Shown: positions 52,701 through 59,513 of the stretch, piece by piece
Layout of the letters: each line of letters opens with the position of its first letter
Position numbering within the stretch: the first letter of the stretch is position 1
Assembly (NCBI RefSeq): GCF_029952955.1
Contig: NZ_JASATX010000002.1
Location: forward strand, 431,316 to 495,315
Length of the DNA stretch: 64,000 nt
Reading direction: 5' to 3'
Source of the DNA: Ruicaihuangia caeni
GTDB taxonomy: Bacteria > Actinomycetota > Actinomycetes > Actinomycetales > Microbacteriaceae
Position numbers and translations under genes: made by a program
Notes under the pieces: model-generated
The model's database searches: none
What the model was told of the DNA's origin: nothing
The model's input: the letters and a program-made list of their open reading frames with translations, nothing else

Positions 52701-52721
52701 AGTGGGCGCCGTCATCGTCAT
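49710..52721 (-). CDS. FAD-binding and 4Fe-4S oxidoreductase (D-lactate/D-2-hydroxyacid dehydrogenase type)
   Basis: A 1003-residue protein. FAD_binding_4 (VVVFPETADDIVASLAIA, MRGGGTSIAGNSIG) is followed by the FAD-oxidase C domain (YGHFGDGCIHVRLDI), a 4Fe-4S segment (CLSCKACSSDCPAGVD) and two CCG domains (SVCCGLTWITT, AGCCGLAGNFG). Such fused proteins oxidise D-lactate or D-2-hydroxyglutarate and feed electrons to the respiratory chain. A five-copy 15-bp coding repeat gives an Ala/Val/Gly linker before the CCG domains. ATG 52721 follows TAGCAT by 7 nt and is preferred to 52730. A GntR regulator is upstream. Confidence 0.88.
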   Translation of the reverse strand: MTMTAPTPSKGEAATDAEGARRDLVARLQRELRGTVDDAKRRRAEYSTDASNYRVVPDVVVFPETADDIVASLAIARETATPLAMRGGGTSIAGNSIGPGIVLDTSRAFNRILDLDPIARTARVEPGVIMGALQRAAAPHGLRFGPDPSTWARASIGGMIGNNACGAHSLSFGRTSDNVIDLDVIDGMGRRFTASDDLGVVPGLEEFTRANLATFRTELGRFERQVSGYGLEHLLPERGHNLARALVGTEGTCAIVLGATVRLVDVPKAPLLVVLGYRSMYEAADAVPVLLEHSPGAIEGLDARLVDAVRRARGDGAVEALPDGAGWLLVELSGEDERDTEQRARRLVAASGAVDSALLPPGQAQRAIWRIREDGAGLAGRTQSGNQAWPGFEDAAVPPEQLGAYLRDFDAMLEGYGIEGMPYGHFGDGCIHVRLDIPLDENGDTLRAMMVDAAKLIASYGGSLSGEHGDGRARSELLPYMYSDAAIASFKGFKHLFDPENVLNPGVLVDPHPLDADLRRPAALNIARVNGFAYGHDKGSFTNAVHRCVGVGKCRVDNTAAGGFMCPSYIATADEKDSTRGRARVLQEMVNGSFVKDAWRSEEVRDALELCLSCKACSSDCPAGVDMAAYKSEVLHNKFKGRIRPITHYVLGWLPRWARLVAPIAPLVNAVLSPRPIQKLVLKLGGMDTRRSIPKFAGGRFTSRAKELRADAGAAAWGDTARLAGGGSPGAAAASVVAAGAVAASAVAAGAAAAGAADGGVATGRKVLLWVDSFSDCFSPAIAESAVAVLRDAGYDPVLPQASVCCGLTWITTGQLDAARRKLTALVKELHPYADAGMPILGLEPSCTAVLRSDLLELLPGDERARSVAKATVTLAELLAERAKQEPAWQPPSLEGERFVVQPHCHHHAVMGYATDRGLLASLGAEVTELAGCCGLAGNFGMEQGHYDVSVKVAENAMLPALRSDAGARLLADGFSCRTQADQLADRDGEHLAQVLAAALAKP
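50455..50529. repeat. 15-bp coding minisatellite, five units
   Basis: Units start at 50455, 50470, 50485, 50500 and 50515, with consensus GCACCCGCCGCCACG. On the coding strand they give in-frame five-residue (S/A)VAAG-type repeats in a linker, so gain or loss of units would not shift the frame. Confidence 0.92.
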
Positions 52722-52761
52722 GAGTAGCATGCTACGCGATCGGATGCCGCGGCTCCAGCGT

Positions 52762-53490
52762 CTATCGCAGGCGGTCGGCCCAGCCCTCATCGACGGGCTC
52801 GCCGGTGCGAGCCGCGACCTGGTGCATGAGCATGGTGCCCGTCGAGGCGAGGTGCTCGCGCATATGGGATGCCGCGGCATCCGCATCGCCCGAGCGGATC
52901 GCCTCGACGATCGGGGCGTGCTGGGCGTGCACGTCCTCGAGGGTGCGTTCGCGGGCGAGCGTCGTCGCACCCCGGGCCTCGGTGCGGTTGCGCAAGGTCT
53001 CGACCAGATCGGCAGCCTGTTGATTGCCGGCGAGCTGCAGGATCGCCTCGTGCAGCTCATGGTCGCGTCGCCTGAACTCGGCCTGATCGCCGGATGCGAG
53101 TGCCTTGTCGAGCGCCGTGAGCGACTCATCGAGCCGCGCGCGGCCCTTCGCGTCGGTAGCGCGTGCCGCGAGCGCCGTCATGGGCACCTCGACCAGCAGC
53201 CGCAGTTCGAACACCTCTCGGATGTCGTCGACGCGCACACCGCGCACGCGGAAGCCCTGGTTGCGCTCGATCTGCAGCATCCCGGCATCCGCGAGCCGCA
53301 GCACGGCTTCGCGCACCGGAGTGCGGGAGACACCGTATTGCTCGGCCAGCTGATAGATGGAGTGCGCCGATCCGTGCGCGAGCTCGCCGCTCACGATCGC
53401 GTCGCGCAGAAGCTCATGGATGCGGTCTGAGGTGCGTGGGCGAGGCGGCATGCGGCTCCCGTGGTCGAGTTGCGCCGGCGGTTGCGGCAC
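52762..53490 (-). CDS. GntR-family (FadR/FCD) transcriptional regulator
   Basis: A 242-residue regulator. The winged helix (HSIYQLAEQYGVSRTPVREAVLRLADAGML) is followed by an FCD helical ligand domain (VFELRLLVEVPMTALAARA, RRDHELHEAILQLAGN) with the metal-binding Asp/His set. TAGCAT lies 7 nt before GTG 53490, whereas the ATG at 53499 overlaps that box, so I shift the start. It is upstream of the FAD/Fe-S gene (41 bp) and divergent from the permease operon, and could control both. Such regulators commonly bind organic acids. Confidence 0.88.
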   Translation of the reverse strand: MPQPPAQLDHGSRMPPRPRTSDRIHELLRDAIVSGELAHGSAHSIYQLAEQYGVSRTPVREAVLRLADAGMLQIERNQGFRVRGVRVDDIREVFELRLLVEVPMTALAARATDAKGRARLDESLTALDKALASGDQAEFRRRDHELHEAILQLAGNQQAADLVETLRNRTEARGATTLARERTLEDVHAQHAPIVEAIRSGDADAAASHMREHLASTGTMLMHQVAARTGEPVDEGWADRLR

Positions 53491-53607
53491 CAGCGGCATG
53501 CTACGCGAAACCGAGCGAACGTCGCGGAACGCCGAGCGCTGGCAGCGCGCGACGGCGGCACAGCAGCGACCTCTGCGTCACTCGCGATCAGCGGAACCGA
53601 TCGCCCG

Positions 53608-53617
53608 ATTCGCGAAT
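53608..53617. promoter_or_regulatory. Palindrome ATTCGCGAAT in the GntR-permease interval
   Basis: A perfect 10-bp palindrome lies 33 bp before the permease start and 118 bp from the regulator start. It is a candidate GntR operator, supported only by symmetry and position. Confidence 0.35.
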
Positions 53618-53649
53618 GGTGCTCGTCACTTCTGGGAGCGTCGGGCACG

Positions 53650-55113
53650 ATGGCCGCCATGGCAGACCTCAGACCCGCAACGCAGACGTTGCGTCCCGAC
53701 TCGATCGGCCTCGCCGCGATCGTGTTCCTCATCATCGCGACCGTCGCGCCCATGTCGGGCACGATCGGAGCCCTCCCACTCGCCTTCGGCCTCGGCACGG
53801 GGTCCGGCACCGCCGCCGCCTTCGCCGTGGTCGCCGTCGTGCTCGTGCTCTTCACGGTCGGCTACATGGCCATGAGCCGCCACATCGCGAACGCGGGCGG
53901 CTTCTACGTGTACATCGGCAAGGGCTTGGGCATGCGGATGGGCAGGGCCACCGGGTATGTGGCGTTCCTCTCTTACAACGTCTTCCAGGTGGCCATCTGG
54001 GGCACCTTCGGTTTCTTCTGCAACATCTTCACCGCCGAGTACTTCGGCTTCGAACTTCCGTGGATCGTCTGGGTGCTCGCCGGCATCGCGATCATGGGCA
54101 CCCTCGGGTACTTCGACATCGACGTCAGTGCCAAGGTGCTCGGCGTCGCGGTGGTGCTCGAAGTGGCGATCATCCTCGCCATGGACTTCGCCATCCTCTT
54201 CCAGGGCGGTGCGAGCGGCATCAATCTCGCCCCGTTCTCGCCGGGTGAGTTCCTGTCGAGCAACACGGCGATCGGCCTGATGTTCGCGTTCCTGCTCTTC
54301 ATCGGCTTCGAGGCGACGGCGATCTATGCCGAGGAGGCGCGCGAGCCTCGCAAGACCATCCCGCGCGCGGCCATCACCGCGGTGCTCATCATCGCCGGCT
54401 TCTACATGCTCACCTCGTGGTCGCTCGCGATGGCGTGGGGCGTCGAGGAGGCGGCCGGCGTCGCGCTCGAAGACCCGGGCAACTTCATCTTCGGAGCTGC
54501 CGCGACCTATCTCGGCGAGTGGAGCGTCGCCGTCATGCTCGTGCTCTTCATCGTGAGCACCTTCGCGACGAACCTCGGCTTCCACAATGCGATTGCGCGC
54601 TACCAGTTCTCGCTTGCCCGGGATGGCTGGGCGCCGCGTGTGCTCGAACGCATCCACCCCAAGCACCGCTCGCCGTTCATGGGCAGCATCGTGCAGACGA
54701 TCATCGCCGCCGTGATGGTGCTGGCGTTCTTCGTTGCAGGTGCGCACCCGTATGAGCAGATGTTCACCTGGCTCATCTCGCTGGGTGCGCTCGGTCTCAT
54801 CGCGCTGATGGCGTTCACCTCGCTCGCCGTCATCGCCTACTTCCGCCGCACCCGGCGTGAGCGCAGCGTGTGGGTCACTGTCATATCCCCGGCAATCGCT
54901 GCGGTGGCGCTCGCCGCTGAAGCGGTGCTGCTGGTCGCGAATTGGGGTCTCCAGACGATGGATGCCGGTGGGCTCGTGCCCTACCTGCCGCTGCTCCTGC
55001 TGGCGGCTGCGGCAATCGGGTTCGCCTGGAAGCACGGGGCGGCCCCGGCCTGGGCGGCCGATGAGCGCGGGGATGCTGCAGAGGCGCCGGAGGCCACGGA
55101 GGCGGTGCGATGA
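53650..55113 (+). CDS. APC-family amino acid/amine permease
   Basis: A 487-residue membrane transporter with 12 helices. The APC pattern is clear: VAPMSGTIGALPLAFGLG in helix 1, ANAGGFYVYIGKGLG, FLLFIGFEATAIYAEEAREPRKTIPRA, and ARDGWAPRVLERIHPKHRSPF in the later loop. It should import an amino acid or amine by proton symport. ATG 53650 is used with GGGAG upstream; ATG 53659 is an alternative. The stop overlaps the DUF1989 gene by 4 bp, forming a three-gene operon. Confidence 0.92.
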   Translation: MAAMADLRPATQTLRPDSIGLAAIVFLIIATVAPMSGTIGALPLAFGLGTGSGTAAAFAVVAVVLVLFTVGYMAMSRHIANAGGFYVYIGKGLGMRMGRATGYVAFLSYNVFQVAIWGTFGFFCNIFTAEYFGFELPWIVWVLAGIAIMGTLGYFDIDVSAKVLGVAVVLEVAIILAMDFAILFQGGASGINLAPFSPGEFLSSNTAIGLMFAFLLFIGFEATAIYAEEAREPRKTIPRAAITAVLIIAGFYMLTSWSLAMAWGVEEAAGVALEDPGNFIFGAAATYLGEWSVAVMLVLFIVSTFATNLGFHNAIARYQFSLARDGWAPRVLERIHPKHRSPFMGSIVQTIIAAVMVLAFFVAGAHPYEQMFTWLISLGALGLIALMAFTSLAVIAYFRRTRRERSVWVTVISPAIAAVALAAEAVLLVANWGLQTMDAGGLVPYLPLLLLAAAAIGFAWKHGAAPAWAADERGDAAEAPEATEAVR

Positions 55114-55757
55114 GTGCACAGGCTGCGCCCGGCGAGGGGCGAGTGACCGGCGTCCCTGAGGTCATCGATATCCCTCCGGCTACGGGCCGCGCGGTGACGC
55201 TCGCCGCGGGTGATGTGCTGCGCGTGATCGATGTGGAGGGCAGCCAGGTCGCCGACCTCGTCGTATATGCCGCGAGCGCTCCCCATGAGGGCTTCTCGCA
55301 GGGCTTCACGCGATTGCTGCTCGATCGTGTCGATGTGCGCCCCGGGGACAGCCTGCTCACAGCCGCCGGCGAGCCGTTGCTCACGCTCGTGGGAGACACG
55401 GTCGGTGTGCACGACATCCTCTTCCCGCCGTGCAATCGCATGATGTACGAGCGGGTCTTCGGGATCCCCGGCAAGACGGGATGCCGCGAGCACCTGACCG
55501 AGGCCCTCGCGCCGCACGGCATCGGCTTCGACCGGGTCACCGACCCGTTCAACGTCTTCATGAATACGCGCATCGGCGATGACAAGCGGATGACGATCCT
55601 GCTGCCTACCAGTCGCGCCGGCGACTACGTCGACCTGCGGGCCGATCAGGACGTGATCGTGGCGGTCTCCGCGTGCGCAGCCGATGCCAACGACTGCAAC
55701 GCCGGTGAGCTCACCGGAATCCGCCTCGAAGTGACGAGAGGGAAGGGCGCTTCATGA
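55110..55757 (+). CDS. DUF1989 / urea-carboxylase-associated family protein
   Basis: A 215-residue protein of the family that includes carboxyguanidine deiminase subunits and many uncharacterised members. Metal-binding residues are suggested by VHDILFPPCNRMMYE and KTGCREHL, with the closing VAVSACAADANDCN. No urea carboxylase or guanidine carboxylase gene is near, so a different amide-type substrate is likely. It overlaps both neighbours by 4 bp, so the permease, this protein and a cysteine hydrolase act together. Confidence 0.85.
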   Translation: MSAQAAPGEGRVTGVPEVIDIPPATGRAVTLAAGDVLRVIDVEGSQVADLVVYAASAPHEGFSQGFTRLLLDRVDVRPGDSLLTAAGEPLLTLVGDTVGVHDILFPPCNRMMYERVFGIPGKTGCREHLTEALAPHGIGFDRVTDPFNVFMNTRIGDDKRMTILLPTSRAGDYVDLRADQDVIVAVSACAADANDCNAGELTGIRLEVTRGKGAS

Positions 55758-56371
55758 CCCCCTGGGAAATCGACCCGGCACGCTCGGCTGTGCTCGTGAT
55801 CGATATGCAGAGAGACTTCGTCGAGGAGGGGCGCCCGATGGAGGTGCCGGCGGCACGAGGCGCCATTCCCGGCATCCGTGCCGTCTGCGACGCTGCACGC
55901 TCGGCGGGTGCACCGGTCATCTACACCCAGCACGTGCTGCTCGACGAGTTCGACGTGTCGCCGCTCGAGACGGCGTACAACCCGAAGCTGCGGCAGTTGG
56001 GCATGCGCGAGGGGACCGACGGCGTCGAGATCGTCGACGAGCTCGCCCCGATGCCGGGCGACGTGGTCATCGCCAAGCACCGCTACGACGCCTTCCACAA
56101 CACCCGGCTCGACTCGGTGCTGCGGTCGATCCGCGGGCTGAACGGCATCGACACGGTGATCATCACGGGCACGCTCACCGAGGTGTGTTGCGAATCGACG
56201 GCGCGCAGCGCATTCATGCGCGACTACAAGGTCGCGTTGGTCTCCGACGCGACGGGTGCGCTGCTCGAGGGGGCTCAGAAAGCAACGGAGGCCGTGGTCG
56301 CGACGTTCTTCGGCCGAGTGCTGACTTCGGCGCAGGTGATCAACGAACTGGCGGCTGCGCGCGTCGGTTGA
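55754..56371 (+). CDS. Isochorismatase-family cysteine hydrolase
   Basis: A 205-residue amidohydrolase. The triad is present: Asp in VLVIDMQRDF, Lys in VIAKHRYDAF and Cys in TLTEVCCESTARSA, with the cis-peptide segment before the cysteine. Relatives hydrolyse biuret, triuret, carbamoylated amines, nicotinamide or peroxyureidoacrylate. With a permease and a DUF1989 protein in the same operon, it likely releases ammonia or CO2 from an imported nitrogen compound. It ends 23 bp before a convergent LysR gene. Confidence 0.88.
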   Translation: MTPWEIDPARSAVLVIDMQRDFVEEGRPMEVPAARGAIPGIRAVCDAARSAGAPVIYTQHVLLDEFDVSPLETAYNPKLRQLGMREGTDGVEIVDELAPMPGDVVIAKHRYDAFHNTRLDSVLRSIRGLNGIDTVIITGTLTEVCCESTARSAFMRDYKVALVSDATGALLEGAQKATEAVVATFFGRVLTSAQVINELAAARVG

Positions 56372-56394
56372 GACCCACGCCATGCGCCCGAGGT

Positions 56395-57321
56395 TCACTT
56401 CTCGGGTGCTGGCCGCACTGCGCCCGGCACCACCGCGTGGTGCTCGATGGCGAGCTGGTCGGCGAGATGGCAGAACGCTTCTACCGCAGGGCGGCCGTCG
56501 TCGGCCCGGCGTGCCACTGCGACCGATGAGTAGCTGGCGTCGTGGAGCGGCACGAATGTCACGCCCGGATGCCGGTGATACCGCGCCGACGTCGCGGGCA
56601 CCGTGTCGACCACTCGCAGATAGGCCACCGCCGCGAGACCCTCGCTGATCGACCGCATCTCGGCGCGAGGGCGCCCGGCACCCTGCCATGGGTCGCCACA
56701 GGTCCAGAAGCTGCGCCACGGGTCGGGCACTCCGGTTCCGGCGAGCACGAACGGCTGCTCGGCCAGATCCGCGACCGAGATCGCGTCGGCGTCGGCGAGT
56801 TCGTGCCGCGCTGGCAGCGCCGCGAGCCGCGGCTCGTCGAAGAGGGGAGTGAACGCGACGTCGTCTCGGTCGCACAGCGGGTGGAGGATCGCCACATCGA
56901 CGATCCCGTCGAGCAACTCGTCGAACTGGCGCGTCATCGACAGCTCGTGGAACACGAGCTCAATGCCGGGCGCAGCGCTGCGATAGGCATCGACGAGCAG
57001 CGGAGTGAACTCGCCGGCGCCTGCGCCGAACATGCCCACCCGCAAGACACCGGAGTGCCCATCGGCAATGGAGCGCACATCGTCCTGCAGCACGGCCAGA
57101 TTCGCGAGCACGGTGCGCGCGTGCTCCAAGAACCGGGTGCCGGCCTCGGTCGGAGTGGAGCCGGCGGGGGTGCGGTCGAACAGGCGGACTCCGAGCTCGC
57201 GCTCGAGTTGCGCGATCTGCTGGCTGAACGCCGACTGCGTGATGTAGGCGGCCTGCGCCGCCCGACCGAAGTGCCGATGCTCGTCCAGCAGCACCGCGTA
57301 GCGCAACTGCCTGATCTCCAT
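56395..57321 (-). CDS. LysR-family transcriptional regulator
   Basis: A 308-residue regulator. The N-terminal winged helix (QLRYAVLLDEHRHFGRAAQA, QSAFSQQIAQLERELGVRLFDRT) is followed by the two-lobed substrate domain (residues 90-300). TAGGCT at 57328-57333 (minus strand) ends 6 nt before ATG 57321, a leaderless start; GTG 57324 is also in frame. It converges on the amidohydrolase, so it is not divergent from a target, and its regulon cannot be read here. Confidence 0.9.
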   Translation of the reverse strand: MEIRQLRYAVLLDEHRHFGRAAQAAYITQSAFSQQIAQLERELGVRLFDRTPAGSTPTEAGTRFLEHARTVLANLAVLQDDVRSIADGHSGVLRVGMFGAGAGEFTPLLVDAYRSAAPGIELVFHELSMTRQFDELLDGIVDVAILHPLCDRDDVAFTPLFDEPRLAALPARHELADADAISVADLAEQPFVLAGTGVPDPWRSFWTCGDPWQGAGRPRAEMRSISEGLAAVAYLRVVDTVPATSARYHRHPGVTFVPLHDASYSSVAVARRADDGRPAVEAFCHLADQLAIEHHAVVPGAVRPAPEK

Positions 57322-57404
57322 CACCGCAGCCTAGTGATTCCCGTACTTGCTGCATATGGTCCCGGAACGGCCCGGCGGTGCCTCCACTAGACTCGTGCGA
57401 GTCC

Positions 57405-57479
57405 GCCTCTGTAGCTCAATGGAAGAGCAGTTCCGTCCTAAGGAAAGGGTTGGGGGTTCGAGTCCCTCCAGGGGCACCA
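57405..57479 (+). tRNA. tRNA-Arg (CCT), CCA encoded
   Basis: Acceptor GCCTCTG/CAGGGGC, D arm GCTC-AATGGAA-GAGC, anticodon stem GTTCC/GGAAA with loop GTCCTAA (anticodon CCT, one G-A mismatch at the base of the stem), variable GGGTT, and T arm GGGGG-TTCGAGT-CCCTC. CCA is encoded at 57477-57479. tRNA-Arg genes are frequent integration sites. Confidence 0.96.
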
Positions 57480-57532
57480 TTGTGATGAGTCGGACATAGG
57501 TCTCGGCTGAGTCGCGACATGTGTCACGTTCA

Positions 57533-57561
57533 AGAGCCCGGCCATCGGCTGGGCTCTCGTT
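57533..57561 (+). terminator. Terminator after tRNA-Arg
   Basis: AGAGCCCGGCC (57533-57543) pairs with GGCTGGGCTCT (57547-57557), one G-T wobble, over a 3-nt loop, then CGTTGTT. Confidence 0.8.
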
Positions 57562-57622
57562 GTTGGTCGTTGCGAGTAGGTCAAGTCACAGCCTCAGTCG
57601 AGACCGCGGAACTCGCCCTGCA

Positions 57623-58249
57623 CTAGAACTGGATGGATTCAGCCCCGTGTGTGTCAGCCGGTTCCAGGGTCGAAACCTCCAGCTTCGGGCGGTTGGCAGC
57701 GCGGAGTCGGCCGGTGAGCGCACTGCGCAGGCCGCGCGTGATGAGGGTGAACCAGTTGAGCCCGTTGTCCCCTTCTCCGTACAGGTTGACGAGGTCGCCG
57801 AATCCTTGCTCCAGGAAGATCGGTAGCGCCATCCGCGAGCCGTGGAAGGTCCCGATGACATTCGTTCGGACCACCCTGGTGAAGTCATCGATCGGGGTGC
57901 TCGCGGTCGGTCCGTAGACTCCGGAGATGCCGGCGTTGTTGACCCAGATGGACAAGGTCCCGCGGGCGCGGGCATGATCTCGTAGCGCTTCCACGTCTGC
58001 GAGAACGGTGGTGTCGCAGGTCACACCGGTGACGTCGAGGCCTTCGGCTCGCAGGGGGTCGATGGCCGCGTTGACGTGAGCTTCGTCGCGTGAGGACACG
58101 ACCACGGTGGCGCCGCTTCGACCGAGTACGCGCGCCATCGCTAGGCCAAGGCCGCGGGTGGAGCCGGTGATCACGGCGACCCGGCCGGCGAGCTGAGATC
58201 CTCTCGGAGCGACGTCCCCCGCTGACGGCGATCTGGCAATGCCGGACAT
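57623..58249 (-). CDS. Truncated short-chain dehydrogenase/reductase (SDR)
   Basis: A 208-residue product. The first 150 residues are a normal SDR: cofactor motif TGSTRGLGLAMARVLG near residue 29, WVNNAGISGVYGP (NNAG) and NVIGTFHGSRMALP. After FGDLVNLYGEGDNG near residue 163 the expected active-site Tyr-x-x-x-Lys helix is missing; the chain continues with NWFTLITRGLRSALTGR and stops. It is about 50-60 residues short and almost certainly inactive as an SDR. The start has a textbook GGGAGGTG ribosome site. Its broken end lies beside tRNA-Arg. Confidence 0.7.
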   Translation of the reverse strand: MSGIARSPSAGDVAPRGSQLAGRVAVITGSTRGLGLAMARVLGRSGATVVVSSRDEAHVNAAIDPLRAEGLDVTGVTCDTTVLADVEALRDHARARGTLSIWVNNAGISGVYGPTASTPIDDFTRVVRTNVIGTFHGSRMALPIFLEQGFGDLVNLYGEGDNGLNWFTLITRGLRSALTGRLRAANRPKLEVSTLEPADTHGAESIQF

Positions 58250-58603
58250 CGCACCTCCCGCCGCGCAGATCCAAGAATCGTGGCTCGATCGCCCGTATGC
58301 CGACCGTAGGCTCGGCGGCCTCCTGGCGTGCAGGACTTTGGGCCCGCAGCAGCGGCGCTCGCCGGCCGATGCGAGGACGTTCTCCTCTCGCGTCTCGGAG
58401 TCCGTGCCGCGAGTGCTTCGATCCACGAGGTCGAAGGCCGCGAACGAGAAGCGTCCTCATCCGAACCCGACCCGTCATCGCGCGGCAACCTGCCCGTCAC
58501 TGCATTCCGCAACCGGTGATCTCGCCCCGCACCAATTCGCGGAATGTCTGCTCGACCTTCGAAGTTCGGCGATTGACAGTGCTTCGGCGCTAGAGGCGTC
58601 TGC
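58250..58603. other. Interval without a recognisable gene
   Basis: About 350 bp between the SDR start and the regulated promoter. Frames on both strands are open for 60-120 codons, but none shows a recognised domain, a good ribosome site or a leaderless box. Given the divergent SDR and the palindromic operator downstream, a lost regulator gene is possible, but I cannot recover one in any frame. Confidence 0.5.
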
Positions 58604-58633
58604 TTGACAGGCTAATGACATTAGCCATAGTCT
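58604..58633 (+). promoter_or_regulatory. Promoter with palindromic operator in the spacer
   Basis: TTGACA (58604-58609, perfect -35) and TAGTCT (58628-58633) are 18 bp apart. The spacer is filled by GGCTAATG-A-CATTAGCC (58610-58626), a perfect 17-bp dyad of the kind bound by TetR- or MarR-type repressors. It would drive the CPBP-like gene about 110 bp downstream. Confidence 0.8.
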
Positions 58634-58742
58634 CCACGCTGCGGGAGGGAGCCTTCCGCCCAGTGACAGCAGCGCTCGCCATGAGGGGAGCCCGGCGTTC
58701 GGCGCGTGGCGCCCGTCGCGAGCAAAGGAGCCGACTGAAGAG

Positions 58743-59504
58743 ATGTCCACCACGATCGCCTCACCGCGTACCCACGACCGTGCCTTGCCGTACACCGGCC
58801 GTCGAGTGGTCGCGATGCTGCTCCTTCGCACCGTGCTGTTCGCGCTGTTCCAGGCGATCATCGCTGGGGCTCTCGCTCTCGGCGGCGCCGACGATCCTCT
58901 CGCGGCGTCGGCCGCGTGGTGGCCGCTGGCGGCATCCGCTGCGAACCTCGTGAACCTGGGTGTGCTGGCTCGGCTTGCTCGACTGGAGGGCTGCGCCCTG
59001 CGCTCCATCTACGTGCCCCAGCGCGCGACCTGGAAGCGCGACGCGCTCACGGCACTCGGCGCGGTCGTCATCGCCGCGCCGGTCTCCATGGCGCCCAACC
59101 TGGGGCTGGCCACGCTGCTCTTCGGCGACCCGCAGGTCGCGCTCGACATGTTCGTGCAGCCGCTGCCCCTGTGGGCCGCCATCGCCAGTGTCGTGCTGTT
59201 TCCCATCACGATCGCCCTGACTGAACTGCCTACCTACTACTGGTACGTCCAGCCCCGACTGACCGCGCTGGCCGGTTCGGCCTGGGTCGGTGTGATTGCG
59301 GCGGCGTTCTTCCACGCAGTGCAGCACGCGGCGCTGCCGTTCATCCTCGACCCTTCCTTCCTGCTGTGGCGAGCGCTGATGTTCCTGCCCTTCGCGCTCC
59401 TCGTCGCCCTGGTGATCCGCTGGCGGCCGAGCGTGCTGCCGTATCTCCTGGTGGTCCACTTCGCGATCGATATGCCCGTAGCGCTCATGGTCTTGAGCGC
59501 TTGA
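58743..59504 (+). CDS. CPBP-like integral membrane protein, degenerate protease motif
   Basis: A 253-residue protein with seven or eight helices. CPBP (Abi) proteases have EExxxR, FxxxH and HxxxN/D motifs. Here the corresponding positions read TELPTYYWYVQPRL, AFFHAVQHAAL and VVHFAID: the histidines and final Asp are kept, but the first motif has a single Glu. Activity is uncertain. GAAGAG precedes the ATG. It is transcribed from a tightly controlled promoter, so it may respond to a drug- or lipid-like ligand. Confidence 0.65.
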   Translation: MSTTIASPRTHDRALPYTGRRVVAMLLLRTVLFALFQAIIAGALALGGADDPLAASAAWWPLAASAANLVNLGVLARLARLEGCALRSIYVPQRATWKRDALTALGAVVIAAPVSMAPNLGLATLLFGDPQVALDMFVQPLPLWAAIASVVLFPITIALTELPTYYWYVQPRLTALAGSAWVGVIAAAFFHAVQHAALPFILDPSFLLWRALMFLPFALLVALVIRWRPSVLPYLLVVHFAIDMPVALMVLSA

Positions 59505-59513
59505 CGCCGCGAC

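Noticed and set aside
57440-57479. Attachment-site duplication of the tRNA-Arg 3' end
   Set aside because: No second copy of the T-arm/acceptor sequence was seen elsewhere in the window, and no integrase gene is present.
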